DNA of 64,000 bases, taken from NCBI RefSeq assembly GCF_963576615.1, contig NC_088715.1, positions 2,868,001 to 2,932,000 on the forward strand. Direction: 5' to 3'. Shown piece by piece: positions 27,083 through 39,300 of this stretch (position 1 is the first letter of the stretch; every line of letters starts with the position of its first letter). The position numbers and the translations under genes are program-made. Under the pieces are notes generated by a model that saw only the letters and a list, made by a program, of their open reading frames with translations, was not told where the DNA came from and ran no database searches. The DNA is from Watersipora subatra (lineage: Eukaryota > Bryozoa > Gymnolaemata > Cheilostomatida > Watersiporidae).

Positions 27083-30000
27083 TCTCCCTCTCCTTCTCCC
27101 TCTCTCCCTCCCTCTTCCTCTTCCTCTCCCTCCCTCTCGCTCTCCTTATCTCTCCCTCTCAAAGCTAAACTATGAAAGTACGCCATTCACTAAACGGGCC
27201 TATCTGTGTTCAAATCTTCAACATCTCCACCTACTACAGATAAAAACTAATGTGACGACTTACAACACAGAGGCAGGCAAATCTGTCCACACACTATCAG
27301 CAGCAGCACATCGAGGAGAGTTGCACTGCTTCCAGGCATAAGAAATATTTGGTCTTGGATTGCCCTTCGCTGTGCACTCAATTACTACTTGCTCTCCTGG
27401 CTTGACATAGACCTCTGAACTGCTGTCAAACACGGTTTTCTTGTTTTTGTAGTGGTAGGACAAATCAATAACAGGTACAACTACAAAAAATCCATTTTAT
27501 TATCAAATTTGTTGAAAATTCATTCATTTATTAAAGTCAGTTTATTAAACACGATCAAGCTGTCAAACAAGCAACTAAAGATTATTAAAACAGATAACTG
27601 GAAACAGGAAACAATATAATTACGTATATATAAGTTGTTATATTTAATTTATATATGATTATATATATAAATTTTTGGAATTTAATAACTTGATATCTGC
27701 ATCTATAATCCCTTGCTACACCTGGTGATACGCCCAACCTACTTCCTGTATGTGTCCAGTGGACAGAAGGTGTTAGTTATTGAATAGATTCAATAGAGTA
27801 ACAATGCTTCAGTTTGTAGATAGGAGTTATCCCCTCAGAATATTATGTAGTACGAGAGATGGGCTACACATGTGCTACTTCTTGTCATCCTTCCGTGTTA
27901 TAGTGGTATTAAAGGTTGCTATTTGCAGTGACTGTCCAGATAGAATTGGAGCTAACAAATGCTAGATTATTCCTAGATAATCCTAGCATTTTTGTAAGTT
28001 GGTTTTTAATAAAATATATAATAAAAACAATAAAATAAAACTGAAAAAAAAAGAAGAAAAAAATTGTAAAATATAGAATACCAAAATAATAATAACAATG
28101 TTGAAATACTAAAAAAACAACAAAACAAAATAATTACAAACAGAAACTAATAAAATAAAAAACAATAATAAAATTGCAATAAGAAAATGAAAAAGCCTTT
28201 GGAATGATAGGTTTCTGTTAAACATAAATTGTTTAAATACATCTTTTACCCTGACTAAGACACAATTTCGCTCTGCTGCATGTGAACTTTATACGATTTG
28301 TAGCTATAGAAACTGTGTAAACTGTGTGATTACTATTTTAGTTGTAAGCTTATTAATTTCACTAAAATGCTTACCGACAAACTAGTTTAAACAAGAAAAA
28401 GTAATCTACTCACCATGAACATTTAACTGAATGCTGCAAGGAAAGTTGACTCTGCTAGAGGTCAATGTATACACTCCATTATCGTGTCGCGACAGAGCCC
28501 TGATCTCTAAAGTAGCAATATAGGAAATTCCATCCATGTACCAGATGTTCCTAAAATAAAGAAACAACAGATTGCAGAACTATGACCATTAGACCCAAAT
28601 GCTGGTTGCAGAGGTTATCTAAAGAAATGGTTGGCCAATAGCTTGTTAGTCTACATGCTGATGATTGGTCAGTTACTCACTAGTTACTTGTTTCTAATTG
28701 GTCAGTTACTCACTAGTTACTTGTTTCTAATTGGTCGGCTGCTAGACTCCACAGCTAGCAACCTGTGGAGTCTGCTACCTGCAGTAGCAGACTCCACAGG
28801 TTGCTAGCTACTTGTTGTGATTGGTCAGTTACTGACTAACTACTAGTTGTGATTGGTCAGTTACTCACTAACTACTAGTTAGGGATCAGTTAGTTACTTA
28901 TTAGCTGCTTTTTAGTGATTGGCCAGCTTTTCACTAATTACTTGTGAGTGATTGGTCGCTACTCACTAATTAGTAACTAATGAGTAGTAACTACTCACTA
29001 GTTACTAATTAGAGATTGGTCAGTGGTTGGTTAGTTTCTTGTTGGTGTATAAGCGGATATTTTTTATCAGATATTCACCGTCCCCTCTTTAAACAGAATA
29101 TAAAGAATATAACTTGGCTTTCCAACAATTGATAAATGAATTAGTTGGTTCTGTTAGATGCGGTTTCTTCATTGTTATTTAAGCGCTATTTTGCACATGC
29201 ATTCATACATTTGTAAATTCTTTGTAAATAAATAAATACTTCCATAAAAACAAAGCCCTACAAAAAAGCTTAGAACAAGAGATTTGGAAGGTATCTTTTG
29301 TAATTCATGTTGAAAAACTATATAAAGTAAATTAAATATATGTAGCAACAAAATCTAACAAAATAATTGTAGAATCTTTCCTATTAATTTCTTGAAAAAA
29401 ATATTAATTTATTCTAAAACATTAAAATGTTTTTTAGAATGTTTTAGTTTAAAAAAGGTTTGATATTTTTGACCAGAACTATTCTAGTCTCCACCCCACT
29501 TCTACTTCTACCAACAACTTATAACTTGCTACATACTCTTTATATTTCTCAGGTTCATCAGTTGCTAATGGAGTAGATCCGAACATCCAAGACAGTCCTG
29601 GAGTTGGCAGCGCTGATACATTGACCCTGAGCAGTACACTGGAGTCGCCTTCTGTCACATTAATTTGAGAGTTTTCTATCTTACACTCCACAAACTCTTC
29701 TTCTGAAAGTCAAAAAGCTTTAGTCAACACCAGCTGTTGAAAAGTTCAAAGATGATTGCAGCATGCTAAAGAAAGTTGTGAGTTGTAGGTAACACTAGCT
29801 GAATGTCGGCGTTGCGCCGGCAACAAAATAATTTGTTAATGAATTTGAGTAACGTACTTGGAACACTAAATCTTTACTAGATGTAGTTTTCCAGGTAAGT
29901 TACTAGCTAAATCTAACTCAAACTAGCTAGATACCCACCTTTCAGGCCAGCTTAACAATTGTTATGCGTAACGGTCAACAGTGCTAGTTATTAATCCCAA

Positions 30001-33000
30001 ACAAGCGTTTCAAGAGTAAGTATCTTAACCAATGTAATGACTATTTGCCCAATTCTGTGTAAATTAATGATTCAGCTTGCTGCCGCTAGATCTGAAAGTC
30101 TCAAGATTAAATCCAGAGCCGTGTGGATTTTTCATTGCTAGATTGTAATTGCTATAATTGGACACAGAGTTTAACAGACAGACACTGAGATATAAATATA
30201 TAGATTTAGTAATGGCAAAGAGTACCATTTTATCATTTATTAAACCTCATTCTAATAACTTGTATTGTCACCGAGTGTAGGTTACTGCGTGTAGATCATC
30301 GAGTTTAGGTCATCGAGTGTAGGTCACAGAGTGTAGGTCATCGAGTGTAGATCACCAAGTGTACATCACCGAGTGTACGTCACCGAGTGTACGTCACCGA
30401 GTTTACGTCACCGAGTGTAGGTCACCAAGTGTAGGTCACCGAGGGTAGGTCACCGAGCATCGGTCACCGAGCGTAGGTCACCAAGCGTAGGTCACCGAGC
30501 ATAGGTCATCGAGTGTAGGTCACCGGGTGTATGTAAGCGAGTGTAGGTCACTGAGTGTAGGTCACCGAGTGTAGGTCATCGAGTGTTGGTCACCGAGTGT
30601 AGGTCACCGAGTGTAGGTCACTGACAAACAGACATGAGACTCAACACACCAGCACACAATACCAATTTTTAGATATAGCTAAAGATTGTCTGAGTGGATC
30701 AAACTACACAATTCCTTATTGGTTTGAAGATGAATTTAACGATGAATGTACACCAAATGTACACCAAGACTTGATCAAAAAGTATCGGTATTTTTCTATT
30801 ATTTGCGATAGTTTTTTTTCTATTGCGGCGTCTCTATTTTGTCGATCTCTTTGCAACTATTGATGTCATAATCGCACTTTTGCTTGATTTAAGCCTTTCA
30901 ACTGCAATCAAGTTTAGTTGATTTTAATCTTGCAACTGGCAGTCAGATCACCTCAAACATCAAAAATAATCGCAAATGATAGAAAAATACTGATACTTTC
31001 TGATAAAATCTACTAAAATCTTGTGACAGTTCATCTTCAACATATCCTGCTGCTTGATGTCAGGTAAAATAAAGGTGCTACACTGAAGGTGAAAAGTAGC
31101 AGTAGCTGTTCTCACTCTGTTGACTAATTGGGAAGTCAACAATCAATAATTCCATTTGGCTAATAGGAAGCTGGTCTATTACCAGAACAAAAGGCAAATA
31201 AATAATAATAAAAACTATATTATATTTAGTGAAAAATTCATTTAAAGGTCACTAAAATCTAGCAAAATAATTTTGTATTTTTGAGAAGAAAGGCTTATCA
31301 ATCACATTATCGATGCAGCAGGGCACTTACTAACACTTGCTGTCACCTGCTTGTATTCCTTGGTTCAATCTTAACAAATATCTTTTTATCTATTTTTACA
31401 CTGAATGCTCTGCTGGCTCTTAAAGAAAATGATAAAAAGCACCATATAGCTCATGCTGGAAAACTCATAGCCTAGACTCTGCCTTCTGCTATAAATTAAG
31501 TCACCCTAATTCCTCCCACTCTCACAGGGTGTATAAATATATCTCCTCCCATGAAATGATGTATATTATACTAAATTAGTCACTTTCGTGATATATAATA
31601 ATATGTGGTCATAAAAATTATTTTTTACACTTAAAGTGCCACAGCAATGTAATTTCATCTCTCTCTTTACTTATCAACTCTAAGAGAAGGAATCTCAATC
31701 AAAAGCTTAGAGGAAACAAACTGAAACTGAACATAACCAACCAATTGGATGATTTGTTTGCCCGTATTTATAAGCTAATTTCCTTTATCAGTTTAGTCAT
31801 ATTCACAAAATTTTTATTTCAACATAGAAAATTTTAGCACAAAATTGTGAGTCAAGCTGGTACTTCAAACACAGTACGACTGACCATAGGAATCAAACTC
31901 CTCTACTTTAGACAAGGTCATGATGCATTTAATGGCTGCCTATAATTCCTTATCACATGGTATATTTCTGCCATGAGCTAAATTCTCACCAAAGTTGAAC
32001 AAATATTTATGGAAATAAATACAGATATTATATATATACATTAAATACAGATATTATACATTAAATCTCAAACTCCGTGTAGTTCAGTTAGTCCAACTAT
32101 AGCTATTAAAATATTAGAATGAAGAATCTGTATCACAGAGGATTTGATCTCAAAACCTCCCGTTCACTAGGCAAATACCTTACCAATTTAGCTACGCAAG
32201 GTTGATGAATACATTGAGGGATATACCTCGGAAAATACGCTATCATTCTCCATTACGGCTACACTTAAACTTATGCTTGCTCTTCGGTGAGAGCTAGTTG
32301 TTAGCTCTTATTAGTAAGCTTATTCAAATTAGCCATTGGCAATTGTTCCAGACTAATAGCAAGTGGCTGGCAACTACATTGCCTCTCATTGTTCATATGC
32401 TGCTTTTTAATACCCGTGCAACGCCGGACATGCGGCTAGTATAGATATATATAAATATACATTATACATATGATATATTATACATAGAGCAAGTACATAT
32501 ATGTCAGTACACTATACTATAATGTGTATAGTTTGTATATACATATACAAACTATACACATTACATAACATTTAAACTTTTTAAATTTCTACCTACTACT
32601 AACAATATAGCTCTTCTCAGCGACAATCTCCATCACATAGACATAGTTGGTTATACATAGACATGTATAACCAACTAGATTTAACTATACATCAAACAAA
32701 CCATGCTCCTTCATATTCATAAATACATTCAATACAACAGAAACTCCAGCTGTTCTCACCATAGACATATATTTCTTTTGATGTCCATTCTCTGTAAATA
32801 GTATCACTATAAACCTGGTAGGAGCAGTTGTAGTCACCCGTATCCCATGTATTTAGCTCCTGTATCTTTAACGACGCTACAAATTGGCCGTAATCTACTC
32901 GCGTTGGAGTCGCTTCCACTACATGGTTTTCTTTCTGAAAGAAATGCAAACATCAAATGCAAAGTTTGACAAACAACCATAAACTAGGAATTATCTTCAC

Positions 33001-33356
33001 CTCAACTTTTACTGTTCTGGTTGGCTCCAACCTTAGTCTTTGGTAGTCTTAGTAAAACAAACAGTTTTAAAGCATTCCAATTATATGGAGACCCTAATAT
33101 CAGCACTTCTGTTTCATGATCTTCAAATTTCAACAATATCTCACAAACTATTAAAATATTCAGATAGTTTCAAATGAGTTGCGCCAAATCAATGTAGGTG
33201 TTTCAATATGCAATAGTTTAAGTTTGCTTATTGGTTGCTTAGTAACAACAGCCGATCAGCAAGCCTCTGTAGCGTGAGAAAGCGCATATGTACAGAAACT
33301 GCACAAATAAACAAACCAAACCCGAACTTAAAAGGAATGTCTCATCTATATATATA

Positions 33357-33388
<32 letters not shown>

Positions 33389-36300
33389 TCAAAGTTGGTC
33401 TGTGTTTCTGTGTCTGTGTATGTCCAGCTATAGCTATTAAAATCTTGGAATTAAAATCTTGCATTCTGATGGACTTGAACTCACAGAAAATGCAACCTCA
33501 AGTTTTAAATCCACACGCTCTACTCCTGAGCTATCCAAGCATTGATCCAAGATGTTATCATATACCGTATGGCATGTGCACGCGCTAAATGACGTATTAT
33601 TTGAGCATTGCGTATACTCGTTGCAATGCCCCGGTTATAAAATATTTTTCATATAACTATAGGAAACACTTTGCTTTTTCGTTAGGGCAAATTTTTTTAC
33701 CGACCGATATCAATAATAACTTCTCTCAAAATTAAAATTTGGTGATTACTGTACATATTATACACGTTATTAAGAGATATAAGTTGCTCGCCATGGCTAG
33801 TTCAGCATTATCTGTTATGGTAAAAACGGATTCGCAAACAGATAAATGATAAAATTTTAGTTGAATGTTTGAAGTTTACTAAAATACATACTGAAACTTC
33901 CTTCAAGTATTTGTTTAGTAAACTGAACTGATTTAAGCTAGATTCAGCGTTTTTGTTACACGCCTGTCTCGAGGGTAAAGACTCTCCACGTAGTACATTG
34001 TAATGTAATATCATTTTGCAGATCATAACCGCTAAATACACTGAAGTTATTGTAGGTAACTATAATTACTAAGGCTAACATATTGTTTTGTTACTATTTT
34101 TTAATGATGATGATTTTTACTCGGATTGCATTACATAACTTCTATGGGTTTCTATACGACTCTATGTACGTCTATAGCCTATGATATTAGATGCCAGTGC
34201 TCGCATGCCAGTTTTTACATGCCAACACTGAAACGAACTAAAATCATATAATTGTATACCAAATAATTTTTCATTGTAATTGTAGCAAAACAAACTATTT
34301 ACTCATTATTAGCTAATGATTTCAAATTTAAATTTGAACACCTTTACATTTTTACTTTTCTTCTTAATTTATTTCAACCAAACAATTTTTTCAAGTTATG
34401 AGATTTAAAATTTATGGTTGTTTGAAAAAGTTTGAAAACCTTCACAGTTGTTTTTATTTTCTCATAATTTATTTCAACTACACAAAACACTTTTCTCATG
34501 ATATGTAGTTTGAAAGTTAGAATGACAAATGTTGTTATATGTTAAATACAAATAAATTTTCTAACCAAAGTAGTACAGCTAGTATAATCTATATTAGCGT
34601 TTACATTGAGTTATAACAACAAAAATTATAATTACAAAAAATTTAAATACAAATTTATTTTAAATAAAATTAAATATATTTTAATTTAAATTAACAAAGA
34701 GTTCAAAATCCAATGTTTTATACTACCAATATAATTCAAACCATAATATATTCAAACCATAACATATAATACTTTCTATTATTATTATTATATACTAAGT
34801 TTTTTATCATAGGAAATATATCGAACCCGTACATTAATATTCATGAATATGAATATCGTATGTAGGGGAACATCAAGTATTCTTTGGCCTAGAGCAGTCT
34901 CATGACAATCTTTTATTGACTACTAATTATTTGCATTTCAAATAACCCTAACCAATCGGTCCACTGTACAGGGCAATTTAAAAAAAAATGACATTTGAAA
35001 TTTCTAAAAACGTGACAATTGGGTAGGTAAAAGAACAAATAAAAATTCAAAATAAGATACAAAAATAATAAACAGATAATAAAATAAACTAAATAATACA
35101 ATATTTAGTATAAGTTGGGAAAGTTACATTGTGTATTCCTATCACTCATTCTACCTTCAGCCCTACACACTGCCAAGTCAGCACTTCAGTTTACATGCCT
35201 CTAAGGTCAAGGTCAATGAGCAATAAAACCCTTTGTCTACTAATTATTACTTTATAATTTAGTTAACTGCTTTTAACTTTTCACAAGGATTTATGTTTGC
35301 TTTAATACTCTATGTAATTACTCTGTAATTGGTGACTGTGGAACAAAATAAACCAAATACAGTTCAATCTTATACAGCTAATTGGATCAATATACAACAG
35401 TTTTAACATACAAAGAGAATATTCTAGTAAATCATCTTTGTAAGTTAAAGTTTTTTAATAAATTCAATATTTAACTTCACAAATAAACTTTATATCATCT
35501 TTTCATTATGTTATTTTATTGAATTCAATCAATTTGGTGCTGGGTAAATTATAATAAAAGTGTGCTTCAAATTGGACCAACTCGTGACTGGGTGTTATTC
35601 ATTTTACATCCATATATATTAGCTACTGTATTTGCAATAATTTCGTTTTAAATAGAAATGTTTTTTTCAATTTTGCCCCAAAATAATAATAATAATTAAA
35701 CAAAAAAAGAAACATGCAAAGATACTTGTTTCATACAATTTCCACAGATTATTTTTTTAAAAAGATTTCTGAATTGTGTATTCAGTAAGCAATGACACCA
35801 TCAATTGTAGCCTCTCATAATCTTTATAATATTGACAGACCTGACAAGTGGGGCAAGTGAGAGCTGGGTACTCCAATCGTATTGACTTCACATACTCATA
35901 GCGTATGGTACAGGTGAGAAAAAGACTCTCTCCTGAAATGTAGTGTTGCTTGCTTCCTGCAATCTCCAAGCTCGGGGGAGGCAGATTATCTGCATTGAAA
36001 GATTATAAGAACGTTATTAAGCATTTATGCGGGTTCTCTAGCTAAAGTTGCTGAAATAAATAAAATAGCTTTATTAAAAGAATAAACTATGTCAAGGTAA
36101 TTTAGATTTAAAAATTTCAGAAATTGATGCAACAATGTAGAGCGGTTATCAAGCATATGTTGGTAAAGCTTTGTTGATGATTGGTTAACTAAATGTTTAC
36201 AAAACCAATCAGAATTTAGAATCCATTACAAGAACAAATCAACATTCGGACCTAAGAATAACAGGGTAAAATGAAACATCAAATTGTCTTTTAAAGCCAA

Positions 36301-39300
36301 TTAAAACATAGAATTTTTCCAAAGGACCAATTAAAGCTTAGAAGAAATTCCTGAAGTATGAAAATTACATTGAAATCCATTTTAGAATTACTAAATCAAG
36401 ATGCATGCTAGTGGGCTCATTATTATAAATATGTTGTTTTCAAATTTATAATGTATAAATTACACATGAAATGTTGTTACAATAGCTAGAAACTGATGAT
36501 AATATAAAAGTTTGATATAATGCAGTTAAATCCAAAATAACTGAATTTTAGATAAAAATGCAGTAAAACGCAGCTTTGATTATCAGCCAACTGCTACAGG
36601 GTGTCACCACTATAATAGATTTGTCATAGGCATGATTTCTCTCATTTAATAAGGCATTCGTTAAAATTTATTTGTTTATAAAAATCATCTTTTCACTCAT
36701 TTCAGTAACCAAACTGACCTGATTGGAACCTAGGTTACTAACTGTAATACTTAGAACGCAGTCTACTAAATGTATTACCCATTCCAACTGCAACTCTGTC
36801 ATCAGAACAAACATAGATGAGACATGACCTTGCCTACTGCAAGCAAATTAATGCGTAATTAAAAGACAGGTTAGTTAACACCTAAACTCCTACTGTCATA
36901 AGTCTACTGAAGTATGGCAATTGGAGTTCAGACTCCATTACTTCCCCTTAGAGCTCAGATTCCATTACTTACACTTGGAGCTCAGACTCAATTACTTCCC
37001 CTTAGAGCTCAGATTCCATTACTTACACTTGGAGTTCAGACTCAATTACTTACTCTTAGAGTTCAGACTCCATGACTTATACTTAGAATTCAGACTCCAT
37101 TACTTATACTTAGAGTTCAAACTCCATTACATATACTTGAAGTTCAGACTCTATTACTTGCACTTGGAGTTCAGACTCCTTTACTTACCCTTAGAGTTTA
37201 GACTCCAATGTTTACACTTTGAGTTCAGACTCCATTACTTACACTTGGACCCCATTTTACTCACACTTGCAGTCTCCAATACTTACATATGTTTATTCTT
37301 ACTAAAATAAGTCCAGTCAACTCCTCTAGTCGGCCATCTTGTTCAAATGTGCAACTGAATACCTCTTCTTTGTCAAATGGCTCCACTATCTTTACTCCGA
37401 GTGTCTTGTTAACTATCGCATACTGCAAAGTCATTCATACCTAGATTCATGTGTGTATGGGACATGTTGGAGAGGTCATCGGTTAGTTCGGATTAACAAA
37501 TCAACTAGCCGACAAACTACTTTTAATATAAAAAATTTTAAATGTTAGTTTTCACTCAATTGTTAGTCTCATGATATATCGGGGAAAAGTTTCCTTTTTG
37601 ATATTTTTCATTGAGGTGACTGTTATATATAACCATTATAACATTAAATTGGTTATAAAAGTTTTAACCTAATTATAACATTCATATTATTATATGTAAT
37701 ATAATAATTAATGTTATATGTAATATAATGATGTGATAAGAATAAGTAATTGTAGTAATAATATGCAATATAACTATTATCATTTAATTATTATACCATT
37801 AAATTCATGATTATTATATACACAATATAACTTAATAACATTTAAATGTTTATACAAAACTATGTATAAATATGGTAAATAAATAAATGCATAATAAATA
37901 AAATGAATATCCAAATTCACTCATCACTTTAATGACCACTAGAATTGCTTAACAAAACAAAATTCCAAGAGCCAACATCGGTAAGCAAGTTTATTCCTGG
38001 CCTCTCCATATGATGGGCTAACAATTTTGCTATTTATTTCCTAGAACAATAGCTTGGCCAGCGATGGCTTTTTCTACCACTATTTTCAAAGCCATTCTTT
38101 CAAAGCATCAGAATTCCAAAATGTCAAAACATGAAATGATCTTTGGTAGACATCAAGTGTTTTTATGCAAACATAATTAGTCCTGTATCTGGGTAGTCTT
38201 GCAGTTTAATCGACAGTTTGGTAGATTATAGTGCTAATTAAAAATAATAGAAATAATAAAGATAACAAAATAGTAGCAAAAACAATAAATTTATGTTAAA
38301 GTTTTGGCTAGTTTTTCTAAAAGGTAACTGAAGCGGCTAGTTGATTCTAAGCTACCACAAGAGAGCATAGCAATTCAAAGGTAGTGCAACTCTCAAATCA
38401 TGGTTGCACCAAGTCAGAAAGACGGAACATCAGAAGTCATTCGGCATGAATTTAAAAGGTAGACAACTCCAAGACCACCCTACAATAAAGTTTGAGAAAT
38501 GTTTGTTTCAAAAACCTTTTTGTCAAAAAGTACACCATAAGTTCTAAAATACGATTGAATTAATTCAATGAGGTTAAAATTCTAAAATTTACCTGCACAG
38601 ATATTTTTTACTAGTCGATTGGTTTGACAAAAGGGTTTTTTATGAAAGCCATGTACAATGTAGATGTTGTCCGAAAAGCCATCTAACCATAACCACTTTT
38701 TTAAAGTGCTTATGTACTAGAAAAGAGAGAAAAAAAGATGACAACTCTACTAAATTATATGTTATGGACACACTACACTTTGGATAGGTCCAAGCTGTAT
38801 GACAAACAGTATAAAGTAAGTCGCAATTAGTCGTAATATCAACATTTATTATATTTATTATATCGATAGCTCTGTTGAAATTAAATACTGATTAACTACG
38901 CCTCCAAGTTATATGAGAGAAGGCCATGCAGAGTCGAGACAAGATATCCACCACCTTCATGCACATATACTTACTCCTTCTGCCTGCAATAGAAACAACA
39001 TATGTTAGGGTAGAATTCTATTTCTTAACTACCAGTCAGTTTAGTAGTGGAGTCACTAGTAGTAGAATCATTAGCTAAGACTTAAGAGTAATAATTTACA
39101 TGCATATATCTCATTCACTACTCGCATGTGAACGTGCAAAAATTAAACGAGATAGTTTCTGATAGCGAGGCTTATCTGATAGCGAGGCTTATCTGATAGC
39201 AACGCTCATCTGATAGCAACGCTTATCTGATAGCAACGCGTATCTGATAGCAACGCTTATCTGATAGCAAGGCTTATCTGATAGCAAGGCTTATCTGATA

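Noticed and set aside
26926..27186. Glu/Arg-rich 86-codon frame
   Set aside because: It is the polypurine strand of the (TC)n tract.
36921..37310. 129-codon plus-strand open frame
   Set aside because: It is the 27-bp minisatellite read in a frame that happens to lack stops, running antisense into a real exon.
38988..39000. A micro-exon GCAGAAGGA between a TTGCAG acceptor and GTAAGT
   Set aside because: The phases of the flanking Ig2 exons already join without it, and it would add only three residues; it is kept out for lack of support.
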